From Streptomyces sp. SID14478 (lineage in GTDB: Bacteria > Actinomycetota > Actinomycetes > Streptomycetales > Streptomycetaceae), in the NCBI RefSeq assembly GCF_010548525.1, contig NZ_JAAGMG010000433.1, forward strand, positions 1-42,628: DNA of 42,628 bases, written 5' to 3'. This document shows positions 32,422 through 40,730 of the stretch, one piece after another; position 1 is the stretch's first letter, and each line of letters begins with the position of its first letter. Under the pieces are notes generated by a model, which saw nothing but the letters and a program-made list of their open reading frames with translations, was not told where the DNA came from and made no database searches. A program made the translations under genes and the position numbers.

Positions 32422-33897
32422 ATGACCGACGAGGACAAGACCCCGGCCCGCGAGGTCATCGCCGACTACGCGCAGGCCCACTTCCGCTACTTCCGCACCG
32501 CCGACGGCACCGTCTACGCGCAGAAGAACGGCCACCCCGTCGCCCGCCCCATCCGCTCCCAGGGAACCTCGGGCAGCCACCGCCAAGAACTCATGGTCGG
32601 GCTGTTCGACGACGGGCGCGGCGTCTTCAACGGCACGTCCCTCAAGGAGGCGTTGGACTTGATCGAAGCACTCGCGATGAAGCAGGAAGTCCAGCAAGTA
32701 CACATCCGCGTCGCCCCCGGATTCGACGGCGCGACCTGGCTCGACCTCGGCCGCAACGACGGCCAGTCCATCCGCATCCACCCCGCCGGATGGGACATCC
32801 GCACCCCCGACCCGGCCGAGGTGTGCTGGCGACGCACCCAGCTCACCGGCGAACTCCCCCTGCCCGCGAAGGACACCGACGGCAAGGGCATCGATCTGCT
32901 GCTGCGGCTGTGCAACTTCGCCAACGCGGAGACCGAGGCCCTGGCCATCGCGTGGCTGATCGGCTGCCTCGGGCCGTCTGTTCCCGTGCCCGCTCCGTTC
33001 CTCACCGGGCCGCAGGGCGCGGGAAAGTCGACCGGCGGGCGGATGCTCGTGCGGATCATCGAGGGGATGAGCGGCGACCTGCGCAGGGCGCCGAAGGACG
33101 AGGAGAACCTGACGGCGGCCGTGGCCGCCGGGTGGGTCACCGCGCTCGACAACCTCTCCTACCTGTCCCCGGACCTCTCGGACGCGATGTGCTGCATCGT
33201 CACTGGGGCTGAGACCGTCAAGCGCGCGCTCTACACCGACGGGGACGTGGTGCGGGCCCGCTACCGGCGCCCGCTGCTCATGACCGGCATCGACGTGGGC
33301 GTCATCCGCCCGGACCTCGCCGAACGGCTTCTGCCGCTGCGTCTGGAGCGGCCCAAGGTGCGCAGGACCGAGGCTGAGTTGTGGGCGGAGTACGCGGAGG
33401 CCCTGCCCGTCGTGCTCGGCTCGCTGCTCGACCTCACGGTCAAGGTGCGCGCCGCGCAGGCCGAGATCCCCACGGACCTGCGCATGGCGGACTTCGCGCA
33501 CCTGTGCGCGCAGCTCGATGCGGCCACCGGGTTCGGGGCGCTGAGCGCATACCGGCGCAGCCTGGATGACCTCAACGACGACGTGATCGAGGGCGACCTG
33601 CTCGCGCAGACCGTCCTTCAGCACGCCGCCACCATCGAGCCGGGCCGCGATCAGCGGATGCCGTCGGCTGACTGGCTGTCTGCCCTCACGCGGCTCTACA
33701 GCGGCGAGGACTGCCGTCCCATGCCCAAGGGCTGGCCGACCACCGGCAAGGTGCTCTCCGACCGCCTCAAGCGGCTTCAGCCGACGCTGGCCGCTCGCGG
33801 CGTGTTCGTCGACTGGGGCCGCACCAGCTCGGCCCGCTACATCGAGATGAGCCGCCGGCCGGCGCCGCCCGAGCCCGAGCAGGCGCAGGTGTTCTGA
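32422..33897 (+). CDS. P-loop ATPase/helicase-like replication protein
   Basis: This encodes 491 residues. Walker A is GPQGAGKST (about 196-204), followed by WVTALDNLSYLSPDLSDA (Walker B-like with sensor region) and RYRRPLLMTGIDVGVIRPDL with an arginine-finger-like end. The layout resembles the helicase partner of Prim-Pol primases. The ATG at 32422 has GGGA eight bases upstream; a GTG at 32416 that overlaps the preceding stop is the alternative. A clear terminator follows. Confidence 0.75.
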   Translation: MTDEDKTPAREVIADYAQAHFRYFRTADGTVYAQKNGHPVARPIRSQGTSGSHRQELMVGLFDDGRGVFNGTSLKEALDLIEALAMKQEVQQVHIRVAPGFDGATWLDLGRNDGQSIRIHPAGWDIRTPDPAEVCWRRTQLTGELPLPAKDTDGKGIDLLLRLCNFANAETEALAIAWLIGCLGPSVPVPAPFLTGPQGAGKSTGGRMLVRIIEGMSGDLRRAPKDEENLTAAVAAGWVTALDNLSYLSPDLSDAMCCIVTGAETVKRALYTDGDVVRARYRRPLLMTGIDVGVIRPDLAERLLPLRLERPKVRRTEAELWAEYAEALPVVLGSLLDLTVKVRAAQAEIPTDLRMADFAHLCAQLDAATGFGALSAYRRSLDDLNDDVIEGDLLAQTVLQHAATIEPGRDQRMPSADWLSALTRLYSGEDCRPMPKGWPTTGKVLSDRLKRLQPTLAARGVFVDWGRTSSARYIEMSRRPAPPEPEQAQVF

Positions 33898-33925
33898 CCT
33901 GCGGCGACAGATCCTCCCTTGAACA

Positions 33926-33968
33926 AGCAAGAAGAGCACCCGGCGCCGCGCAGAGTGCTCTTCTTGCT
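33926..33968 (+). terminator. Terminator of the replication operon
   Basis: Perfect 14-bp stem AGCAAGAAGAGCAC (33926-33939) with GTGCTCTTCTTGCT (33955-33968), followed by GTTCGG. It starts 29 bases after the ATPase stop codon. Confidence 0.85.
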
Positions 33969-34097
33969 GTTCGGCGGCTTGCCGCCGCCCGAAGGACGTG
34001 CCGCGAAGCGGCTCCTTCTACGCCCGTCGCTTTTCGCTCGTGAGAGCCGCGCACTACCAACAGACACCCCCTCTCTTTGTCCTAAGGAAAGAGACCC

Positions 34098-34306
34098 TGC
34101 GTCACTCACGTCACCACGGCCGAAAGATGGCCCCTGACCTGCTGTTTCAAGGTGACGCAGACGGCAAATCGCTGCGTCATCGTGCGTCACCTGCGTCATC
34201 CCGTGACAGGTCCCCTGTGTCACCGATGACGCGCCTCCGCACCCTTGCGTCACGCCAAAACCGCAGGTCAGTGGCCATGCGTGACGGACATGACGAGATG
34301 ACGCAG
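34098..34306. repeat. Iteron-like cluster of TGCGTCA motifs
   Basis: Seven exact copies of TGCGTCA or its complement in 208 bases: plus strand at 34098, 34173, 34183, 34192 and 34246; minus strand at 34153 and 34299. Near matches lie at 34109, 34202, 34216, 34227 and 34281. Several extend to CTGCGTCA(C/T). The surrounding 33969-34370 stretch has no gene. The location between the replication genes and xis/int suits an origin of replication or Xis/Int arm sites. Confidence 0.7.
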
Positions 34307-34370
34307 AAATCCCAACCTCGGACACACGCGCCGCCAATCCATGCACCGCGACTCAACTCCCGAGGACGCC

Positions 34371-34616
34371 ATGAGCCGATCCCGTTCTGCTCAAACCGAC
34401 CCCCGCGCCACCCTGCGCGGCGGCCTGCCTGACCGGTACCTCACCGCCGACGACATCGCGGAAATCTTCGAGGTGCCCAAGGAAACCGTCTACCAGTGGC
34501 GCAAGAAGCGCGTCGGCCCGCCCGGCTTCCGAATCGGCAAGCACATCCGCTACGACCCCGCCGACGTGCGGGCCTACGTCACGCAGCGCAAGGACATCGA
34601 CCGCGCAGCGGCCTAA
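34371..34616 (+). CDS. xis: Excisionase (Xis), MerR-like helix-turn-helix
   Basis: This encodes 81 residues: YLTADDIAEIFEVPKETVYQ followed by WRKKRVGPPGFRIGKHIRYD and PADVRAYV, the standard small DNA-binding excisionase of AICEs. The ATG at 34371 has GAGGA upstream. It lies directly before the integrase, separated by a strong hairpin. It should bend attP DNA and direct the integrase toward excision. Confidence 0.85.
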   Translation: MSRSRSAQTDPRATLRGGLPDRYLTADDIAEIFEVPKETVYQWRKKRVGPPGFRIGKHIRYDPADVRAYVTQRKDIDRAAA

Positions 34617-34635
34617 CGCAACATCACCACTCCGC

Positions 34636-34664
34636 CAGGGGCGACCGCACTGCGGTCGCCCCTG
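34636..34664. terminator. Hairpin between xis and int
   Basis: CAGGGGCGACCGCA (34636-34649) pairs perfectly with TGCGGTCGCCCCTG (34651-34664). It may end the xis transcript and lower int read-through, or act as a protein site. Confidence 0.7.
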
Positions 34665-34691
34665 CTTCACGCTGAGAAGGGGGCTCGCCAG

Positions 34692-35963
34692 ATGGCCGGC
34701 CACATCCAAGACCGCTGGTACAAGACCGAGTTGAACGCTGCCGGGAAGACCGTCCGCGTGAAGACCAAGCGCTACGGCACCGGCATGCGGTACCGCGCCC
34801 GCTACGTCGCTCCGGACGGCACCGAGCGAAGCCGCTCGTTCCCTGACAAGCAGAAGCGACTTGCCGAGGCGTGGCTGACGCAGATCGCGGCGGACATGAA
34901 CCGCGGGCAGTACGTCGACCCCGCCGCAGGCAAGGTCACGTTCCAACAGTTCGCCACACAGTGGCTCGCGTCGCAGACAACGGACCCGTCGACCATTACC
35001 GCGATGGAGCTGCGGTTTCGCCTGCATGCCTTCCCGCACATCGGATCGCGTTCCCTGAGTGCCTTCCAGCCGGGCCATATCCGTACGTGGGCCCGTGCGT
35101 TGAAGGACTCGGGCATCGCGGCGTCGTATCAGCGCGTCATCTTCGCCAACGTCTCCGCAGTGTTCACGGCGGCGGTCGATGACGGCATCATCGCCCGGAA
35201 CCCCTGCCGTGCGGGTTCGGTCAAGGCGCCCAAGCTGGATGCCAGAAAGCTCAAGCCCTGGACGCATGAACGCGTGCTCGCGGTCCGCGCCGAGCTTCCG
35301 CCGCAGTACGGCACCACCGTTGACGTGGGCGCCGGATGCGGCCTGCGGCAGGGCGAGATCTTCGGGCTCGCTGTCGACGAGGTGGATTTCCTCGGGGGCG
35401 TCGTCCACGTCGTACGACAGGTGAAGCTGGTCGGTCCCCACCTCGTGTTCGCCCCGCCCAAGGGCGGCAAGCTGCGGGACGTACCGTTGCCGGACTCTGT
35501 GTCGTATGCGCTCGCAGAGCACATCACCCGCCGGCCACCGATCGAGGTCACGCTGCCCTGGAAGACCCCGGACGGTCCGCCCGTGACGGCAACGCTCATG
35601 TTCTACTCGCGCGAGCGGAAGGCGCTGAACCGCAACTACTTCAACATGTACCTGTGGAAGCCCGCGCTTGTCGGGGCCGGCGTCATCCCGGAGCGTGAGC
35701 CGGGGGAGCGGTTCGCGAAGTCGCGCGAGCACGGCATGCATGCGCTGCGGCACTACTACGCGTCGGTGCTCCTGGACGCCGGAGAGAACATCAAGGCCCT
35801 CGCTGAGTACCTCGGGCACTCGGACCCCGGCTTCACGCTCCGCACGTACACGCACTTGATGCCGAATAGCCAGGACCGTGCCCGGAAGGCCATCGACGTC
35901 GCGTTCGGCACGGCCCCGGAAGACGACGACGGGGACGAGGGTGGGGCCCCGGTCGCAGCCTGA
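34692..35963 (+). CDS. int: Tyrosine site-specific integrase
   Basis: This encodes 423 residues of full length. The N-terminal arm-binding part is about residues 1-70, the core-binding SAM-like part about 85-180 and the catalytic domain after 190. Catalytic residues are Arg219 (GCGLRQGE), His350 and Arg353 (HALRH), His376 (LGHSDP) and Tyr386 (RTYTHL). The gene ends 111 bases before the glnA stop codon, next to the attR candidate, as usual for AICE integrases. It shares family features with the truncated integrase at 8562. Confidence 0.92.
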   Translation: MAGHIQDRWYKTELNAAGKTVRVKTKRYGTGMRYRARYVAPDGTERSRSFPDKQKRLAEAWLTQIAADMNRGQYVDPAAGKVTFQQFATQWLASQTTDPSTITAMELRFRLHAFPHIGSRSLSAFQPGHIRTWARALKDSGIAASYQRVIFANVSAVFTAAVDDGIIARNPCRAGSVKAPKLDARKLKPWTHERVLAVRAELPPQYGTTVDVGAGCGLRQGEIFGLAVDEVDFLGGVVHVVRQVKLVGPHLVFAPPKGGKLRDVPLPDSVSYALAEHITRRPPIEVTLPWKTPDGPPVTATLMFYSRERKALNRNYFNMYLWKPALVGAGVIPEREPGERFAKSREHGMHALRHYYASVLLDAGENIKALAEYLGHSDPGFTLRTYTHLMPNSQDRARKAIDVAFGTAPEDDDGDEGGAPVAA

Positions 35964-35980
35964 GCGGCGCCCACAGAAAC

Positions 35981-36027
35981 GGCCGTCGGCCGTGCCTTCC
36001 GAGAGCGGAAGAACACGGCCGACGGCC
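35981..36027. terminator. Bidirectional terminator between int and glnA
   Basis: Perfect 14-bp stem GGCCGTCGGCCGTG (35981-35994) with 36014-36027, plus an inner CTTCCG/CGGAAG stem. It serves both convergent genes. A related but weaker hairpin is found at 5765-5802 in the left junction, as expected if both come from glnA downstream regions. Confidence 0.85.
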
Positions 36028-36055
36028 CAGAGACGGCCCAGGAGAGCAGAAACCT

Positions 36056-36090
36056 GCTCTGACCTGCGTCGTTCTTAAATGTCGAAGTAC
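36056..36090. other. Candidate attR at the glnA 3' end
   Basis: It contains GCTCTGACCTGCGT (36056-36069) and ATGTCGAAGTA (36079-36089). The second lies in the last codons of glnA (YFDI). Both strings recur at site L. A hairpin AGAGCAG/CTGCTCT (36043-36060) adjoins. Integration here would leave glnA intact, with its final codons and terminator supplied by the element. Confidence 0.6.
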
Positions 36091-37484
36091 AGCTCGAACT
36101 CGTGCGGGTGCGGGCGCAGCTGGATCGGGGCGATCTCGTTCGTGCGCTTGTAGTCGATCCACGTCTCGATCAGGTCGGACGTGAAGACGCCGCCGGCCTG
36201 CAGGTACTCGTTGTCCGCCTCCAGGGCGTCGAGGACCGCGGGGAGCGAGGTCGGGACCTGCTGGACGTTGGCGTGCTCCTCGGGAGCCAGCTCGTAGAGG
36301 TCCTTGTCGATCGGCTCGGCCGGCTCGATCTTGTTCTTGACGCCGTCGAGGCCCGCCATGAGCAGCGCCGAGAAGGCGAGGTACGGGTTCGAGGACGGGT
36401 CGGGCGCGCGGAACTCGACGCGCTTGGCCTTCGGGTTCGAGCCCGTGATCGGGATGCGCATGGCCGCGGAGCGGTTGCGCTGCGAGTAGACCATGTTGAC
36501 CGGGGCCTCGAAGCCGGGGACCAGGCGGTGGTACGAGTTCACCGTCGGGTTCGTGAAGGCGAGGAGGGAGGGGGCGTGCTTGAGGATGCCGCCGATGTAG
36601 TAGCGCGCCATGTCCGAGAGGCCCGCGTAGCCCTGCTCGTCGTAGAACAGCGGGTCGCCGCCGGCCCACAGGGACTGGTGGACGTGCATGCCCGAGCCGT
36701 TGTCGCCGAAGATCGGCTTCGGCATGAAGGTCGCGGTCTTGTTATTGCGCCAGGCGACGTTCTTCACGATGTACTTGAAGAGCATCAGGTCGTCGGCCGC
36801 GGCGAGCAGCGTGTTGAACTTGTAGTTGATCTCCGCCTGGCCGGCGGTGCCGACCTCGTGGTGCTGGCGCTCGACCTGCAGGCCGTTCTTGTCCAGCTCC
36901 AGGGAGATCTCGGCGCGCAGGTCGGCGAAGTGGTCGACCGGCGGGGCCGGGAAGTAGCCGCCCTTGTAACGGACCTTGTAGCCGCGGTTGTTCTCGACCG
37001 CACCGGTGTTCCAGGCGCCGGCCTCGGAGTCGATCTCGTACAGCGAGCGGTTGGCGGAGGTCTCGAAGCGGACCGAGTCGAAGACGTAGAACTCGGCCTC
37101 GGGACCGAAGTACGCGGTGTCGGCGATGCCGGTGGAGGCGAGGTAGGCCTCGGCCTTCTTCGCCACGTTGCGCGGGTCACGGGAGTACTGCTCGCCCGTG
37201 ATCGGGTCGTGGATGAAGAAGTTGATGTTGACCGTCTTGTCGCGGCGGAAGGGGTCGACGCGCGCGGTGGACAGGTCCGCGCGGAGCGCCATGTCGGACT
37301 CGTGGATGGCCTGGAAGCCGCGGATCGAGGAGCCGTCGAAGGCGAGCTCCTCGGACGGGTCGAACGCCGCAGCCGGCACCGTGAAGTGCTGCATCACGCC
37401 CGGCAGGTCGCAGAACCGGACGTCGACGAACTTGACGTCCTCGTCCGCCAGGAACTTCTTGGCGTCATCGGCGTTCTGGAACAT
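36075..37484 (-). CDS. glnA: Type I glutamine synthetase
   Basis: This encodes 469 residues and forms glutamine from glutamate, ammonia and ATP as a cytosolic dodecamer. Signatures are FDGSSIRGF near the N-terminus, HVHQSLW-type metal-binding residues ([11 protein letters not shown]), NRSAAMRIP, and [10 protein letters not shown] with the adenylylation tyrosine of the GSI-beta class. The C-terminus is the usual [16 protein letters not shown] lies seven bases before the ATG. A GlnR operator is found upstream (37596-37623). Its last codons coincide with the attR candidate, so the end of the gene may be element-derived, though the protein is unchanged. Confidence 0.97.
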   Translation of the reverse strand: MFQNADDAKKFLADEDVKFVDVRFCDLPGVMQHFTVPAAAFDPSEELAFDGSSIRGFQAIHESDMALRADLSTARVDPFRRDKTVNINFFIHDPITGEQYSRDPRNVAKKAEAYLASTGIADTAYFGPEAEFYVFDSVRFETSANRSLYEIDSEAGAWNTGAVENNRGYKVRYKGGYFPAPPVDHFADLRAEISLELDKNGLQVERQHHEVGTAGQAEINYKFNTLLAAADDLMLFKYIVKNVAWRNNKTATFMPKPIFGDNGSGMHVHQSLWAGGDPLFYDEQGYAGLSDMARYYIGGILKHAPSLLAFTNPTVNSYHRLVPGFEAPVNMVYSQRNRSAAMRIPITGSNPKAKRVEFRAPDPSSNPYLAFSALLMAGLDGVKNKIEPAEPIDKDLYELAPEEHANVQQVPTSLPAVLDALEADNEYLQAGGVFTSDLIETWIDYKRTNEIAPIQLRPHPHEFELYFDI

Positions 37485-37595
37485 CCAACTCCTCCTACTC
37501 CCACCCGGGGGAGGGGCGGGGTTGCAGCTCGGTGGTGCGGCCAGTGCGGTGGCACACGCTGGGACCCGACCTTAGGCAGACGGGATTTCTCCAGC

Positions 37596-37623
37596 ATGAC
37601 CCATTTGTTTCGCCCAAGTTAAC
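37596..37623 (-). promoter_or_regulatory. GlnR operator of glnA
   Basis: Read on the glnA strand: GTTAAC-6-GAAAC-6-GTCAT, which fits the known GlnR box (gTnAc-n6-GaAAc-n6). It lies 112-139 bases upstream of the glnA start, a position expected for nitrogen control by GlnR. The divergent RDD gene starts about 50 bases away on the other side. Confidence 0.8.
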
Positions 37624-37674
37624 CGGGCCGGGGGCCAGGGGAGCGTACGAAACGGCACGCAGTACCGTGGATGC

Positions 37675-38142
37675 GTGGACAACAGGGAAGCAATGGGATC
37701 GTGGCTGTCCGGGCCCCGCGAGGCCTTGGAACGGGCGGGCGTGGACTTCGGATACCGCGGCGAATCGCTCGGTCTGCCCGAGCACGGCCCAGGTTCCATC
37801 GCCCGCCCCGGCCGGCGCATCGGAGCCCTCGTCGTCGACTGGGCACTGTGCCTGCTGATCGCATACGGCCTGGTCACGCACGGCTACAACCAGGCGACGG
37901 GGAACTGGGCACTGCTCATCTTCTTCGTCCTCGGCGTCCTCACGGTCGGCACCGTCGGCTGCACCCCCGGCAAGCGGCTGCTCGGCCTGCGGGTCGTCTC
38001 GGAGGCGGGCGGCCGCCTCGGCATCGGCCGGGTCGTCCTGCGCACGTTGCTCCTGAGCGTGGCCATTCCCGCACTGATCTGGGACCGCGACGGCCGCGGC
38101 CTGCACGACCGGCTGGCCAAGTCCGTAGAGGTGCGCATCTAG
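37675..38142 (+). CDS. RDD-family membrane protein
   Basis: This encodes 155 residues. The RDD pattern starts at RPGRRIGALVVDWALCLLIA, with a second membrane segment (LIFFVLGVLTVGTVG), the TPGKRLLGLRVV motif and a last hydrophobic stretch. I kept the GTG at 37675, consistent with a conserved MDNREAMGSWL start; an ATG at 37693 is possible. A TACCGT hexamer seven bases upstream could give a leaderless transcript. The function is unknown; it is a usual glnA neighbour in Streptomyces. Confidence 0.85.
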   Translation: MDNREAMGSWLSGPREALERAGVDFGYRGESLGLPEHGPGSIARPGRRIGALVVDWALCLLIAYGLVTHGYNQATGNWALLIFFVLGVLTVGTVGCTPGKRLLGLRVVSEAGGRLGIGRVVLRTLLLSVAIPALIWDRDGRGLHDRLAKSVEVRI

Positions 38143-38196
38143 GGCGGATCTACGGCGCGGATCGGGTCTGTCCGGCCCAGGGTCCGTCTCTCCAGC

Positions 38197-38284
38197 CCGT
38201 CTGGTCCAGGCCGTCTGGTCCAGGCCGTCTGGTCCGGGACCAGTCTGGTCCGGGACCAGACCGGTCCAGGACCAGTCCCGTCCA
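38197..38284. repeat. Tandem palindromic repeats
   Basis: CCGTCTGGTCCAGG is repeated at 38197 and 38211, with a variant ending in GGG at 38225. The array then passes into a 16-base period (GTCTGGTCCGGGACCA, then variants) up to 38284. The units contain the inverted repeat TGGTCC-G-GGACCA. It lies between the convergent RDD and DUF4191 genes; nothing else is seen in 38143-38370. Confidence 0.75.
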
Positions 38285-38373
38285 GCACCGGGCAAGCGAA
38301 CCTCGTCGCGGACGCCGCGCGGTCCCGGCACGCTGCTATGCGTTAGTCGACACGTACATACACAGCAGACGAA

Positions 38374-38407
38374 AGGGCGCCCGGAGCCGCTCGGCTCCGG
38401 GCGCCCT
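38374..38407. terminator. Bidirectional terminator between RDD and DUF4191 genes
   Basis: Perfect 16-bp stem AGGGCGCCCGGAGCCG (38374-38389) with 38392-38407 and a two-base gap, preceded by GAAA. It lies 26 bases beyond the DUF4191 stop codon. Confidence 0.85.
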
Positions 38408-38432
38408 GGTGAGTTCAGGCGGCGACGGCAGG

Positions 38433-39134
38433 TCACCGCATCTTGCCGCCGCCCTTCGGCATCCGCATGCCCTTGGGCATCGGACCCTTCGGCAGCGGCA
38501 TGTTCGACATCAGGTCACCCATGGCACGCAGCCGGTCGTTGGTCGCCGTGACCTGCGGACCGGTGAGCACGCGGGGCATCTTCAGCATCGTGGTGCGCAG
38601 CTTCTTCAGCGGCACCTGGTCCTCGCCGTTGCCGACGAGCAGGTCGTGCACCGGTACGTCGGAGACGACGCGGGCCATCTTCCGCTTCTCGGCCGCCAGC
38701 AGGGACTTCACCCGGTTCGGGTTGCCCTCGGCGACGAGCACGATGCCGGCCTTGCCGACCGCGCGGTGCACGACGTCCTGGCTGCGGTTCATCGCGACCG
38801 CGGGGGTCGTCGTCCACCCGCGCCCGATGTTGTCGAGCACCGCGGCCGCCGCGCCGGGCTGACCTTCCATCTGCCCGAAGGCCGCTCGCTCGGCACGGCG
38901 CCCGAAGATGATCGCCATCGCGAGGAAGGCGAGCAGGAGGCCGAGAATTCCGAGATAGATGGGGTGACCGATCAAGAAACCGATCGCGAGGAAGACACCG
39001 AAGGTGACGATTCCCACAGCCGCGAGTACAAGACCGATCTTCGAATCGGCCTTGCGGGTCATCTTGTAGGTCAGAGCGATCTGCTTGAGTCGCCCTTGGT
39101 TAGCAGCGTCCGCTGCAGGTTCCTTCCTCGCCAT
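38433..39134 (-). CDS. DUF4191 membrane protein
   Basis: This encodes 233 residues. N-terminal KQIALTYKMTRKADSKIGLV is followed by two adjacent membrane segments (about residues 33-75), then a soluble part (VLDNIGRGWTTTPAVAMNRS, then DVVHRAVGKAGIVLVAEG) and a tail rich in Met, Pro, Lys and Gly (GPMPKGMRMPKGGG). This matches the conserved actinobacterial DUF4191 family, usually next to lipA. The role is unknown. Confidence 0.85.
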   Translation of the reverse strand: MARKEPAADAANQGRLKQIALTYKMTRKADSKIGLVLAAVGIVTFGVFLAIGFLIGHPIYLGILGLLLAFLAMAIIFGRRAERAAFGQMEGQPGAAAAVLDNIGRGWTTTPAVAMNRSQDVVHRAVGKAGIVLVAEGNPNRVKSLLAAEKRKMARVVSDVPVHDLLVGNGEDQVPLKKLRTTMLKMPRVLTGPQVTATNDRLRAMGDLMSNMPLPKGPMPKGMRMPKGGGKMR

Positions 39135-39194
39135 GCTGGAAGTCTACGTGGCCGGTGGCCGCCGATGAACAGCAGCACCGGCCCCGGGCCCCGC

Positions 39195-39392
39195 TCAGCC
39201 CCGGGAGGAGACGGCCTCGAGTACCCGCTGGGCCTCGACCCGGTCCTTCGCGCGACGGCGGTCCTCCAGGACGGAGGTCCAGGCGTTGCGGCGGGCGGTG
39301 CGCTGGCCACCGCTCATGAGCACGGACTCGACGGCGCGCAGCGCGTCGGTGAACGTCGGGATCGCGGTGGCGCGTACGGGCGCGGCCTGCAT
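39195..39392 (-). CDS. Small conserved Streptomyces protein
   Basis: This encodes 65 residues (TFTDALRAVESVLMSGGQRT, then ARRNAWTSVLEDRRRAKDRV). It is helical and basic. The ATG at 39392 has a G-rich ribosome-binding site (GAGGGGGG) upstream; an ATG at 39422 is an alternative. I know small proteins like this between DUF4191 and lipA in Streptomyces; none has a known function. The 39393-39650 gap holds only a hairpin with GTCCTC/GAGGAC arms near 39555. Confidence 0.6.
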   Translation of the reverse strand: MQAAPVRATAIPTFTDALRAVESVLMSGGQRTARRNAWTSVLEDRRRAKDRVEAQRVLEAVSSRG

Positions 39393-39650
39393 GGTGGAGG
39401 TCCCCCCTCGGGAGCGGATCACGGCTTTGGCGAAAGGTGCACGAGGCGTGATTTCAGGGTCACTGATTGGTGTTACCAGCGCGTGACCGGCCGGTCAAAC
39501 GCCAATGAAGCCTTGATGCGCGGCCCCCGAACGCTGACGCGGCCCTGACGGTCGTCCTCAACTGCGAGGACTGTCAGGACCGCGTCCACTCGGTCACTAC
39601 TGAAAGGTAGTCACTTGTGCGTGAATTCACACACTCGGCTCACCCGACGG

Positions 39651-40616
39651 TCAGACCGCCTGGGAGGCGACGTACGCGCCACGCTTCTCGATCGCCATCT
39701 GGTAGAGGCGGCCGGCGCGGTACGAGGAGCGGACCAGCGGGCCCGACATGACGCCGGAGAAGCCGATCTGCTCGGCCTCGTCCTTCAGCTCCACGAACTC
39801 GTGCGGCTTGACCCAGCGCTCCACGGGGTGGTGCCGCACCGACGGCCGCAGGTACTGCGTGATGGTGATCAACTCGCAGCCGGCGTCGTGCAGTTGGCGC
39901 AGCGCCTCGGAGACCTCCTCGCGGGTCTCGCCCATGCCGAGGATCAGGTTCGACTTGGTCACCAGGCCGTACTCGCGGGCCTCGGTGATGACCTTGAGGG
40001 AGCGGTCGTAGCGGAAGCCGGGGCGGATCCGCTTGAAGATCCGCGGGACCGTCTCGACGTTGTGCGCGAAGACCTCGGGGCGCGAGGAGAAGACCTCGGC
40101 CAGCTGCTCCGGCTCCGCGTTGAAGTCCGGGGCGAGCAGCTCGACCTTCGTGCGGCCCTCGGCGCGCTCGGCGGTCTGCGCGTGGATCTGGCGGACCGTC
40201 TCCGCGTACAGCCAGGCGCCGCCGTCCTCCAGGTCGTCGCGGGCGACGCCGGTGATCGTGGCGTAGTTCAGGTCCATCGTGACGACGGACTCGCCGACGC
40301 GGCGCGGCTCGTCGCGGTCGAGGGCCTCCGGCTTGCCGGTGTCGATCTGGCAGAAGTCACAGCGCCGCGTGCACTGGTCACCGCCGATGAGGAACGTGGC
40401 CTCGCGGTCCTCCCAGCACTCGTAGATGTTGGGGCAGCCCGCCTCCTGGCAGACCGTGTGCAGGCCCTCGGACTTCACGAGGTTCTGCATCTTCGTGTAT
40501 TCGGGGCCCATTTTCGCCCGGGTCTTGATCCACTCGGGCTTGCGCTCGATGGGGGTCTGGCTGTTGCGGACCTCCAGGCGCAGCATCTTGCGTCCGTCGG
40601 GTGCGACTGCGGACAC
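39651..40616 (-). CDS. lipA: Lipoyl synthase (radical SAM)
   Basis: This encodes 321 residues and inserts two sulfurs into protein-bound octanoyl groups to make lipoyl cofactors. Both iron-sulfur clusters are visible: auxiliary [12 protein letters not shown] (C-x4-C-x5-C) and radical-[11 protein letters not shown] (C-x3-C-x2-C). The C-terminal RSSYRAG motif is present ([11 protein letters not shown]). The GTG at 40616 has AGGGAG six bases upstream. It lies downstream of lipB in the same direction (115-base gap). Confidence 0.97.
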   Translation of the reverse strand: MSAVAPDGRKMLRLEVRNSQTPIERKPEWIKTRAKMGPEYTKMQNLVKSEGLHTVCQEAGCPNIYECWEDREATFLIGGDQCTRRCDFCQIDTGKPEALDRDEPRRVGESVVTMDLNYATITGVARDDLEDGGAWLYAETVRQIHAQTAERAEGRTKVELLAPDFNAEPEQLAEVFSSRPEVFAHNVETVPRIFKRIRPGFRYDRSLKVITEAREYGLVTKSNLILGMGETREEVSEALRQLHDAGCELITITQYLRPSVRHHPVERWVKPHEFVELKDEAEQIGFSGVMSGPLVRSSYRAGRLYQMAIEKRGAYVASQAV

Positions 40617-40730
40617 GACCGGCTCCCTAAAGCTTTGATTCCTCGGCGTACATCAGGGTACGCCCGTGATGTTCATGGCCCTCACGGATGGCCAACCTCT
40701 GGCCATCGGGGTCCATTCCCCGTTCGGGGG

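Larger units (their letters stand above)
5851..36089. mobile_element. Integrated AICE-type element(s) at the 3' end of glnA
   Basis: About 30 kb bounded by direct copies of ATGTCGAAGTA. The integrase and Xis lie at the right end, within about 120 bases of the glnA stop codon, as expected for an attP-proximal int gene. Conserved AICE modules are present: regulator with flavoprotein, GntR repressor, spread genes, TraB translocase, Prim-Pol with ATPase, Xis and Int. A third att-like site at 20885-20928 and a second, truncated integrase suggest two elements in tandem: 5851-20891 (decayed) and 20892-36089 (apparently complete). The cargo includes several likely anti-phage genes. Confidence 0.7.

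Noticed and set aside
32173..33939. 588-codon open frame opposite the replication ATPase
   Set aside because: Shadow frame; the plus strand has a P-loop ATPase in an operon context.
36102..37622. 506-codon open frame opposite glnA
   Set aside because: Shadow of a highly conserved gene.
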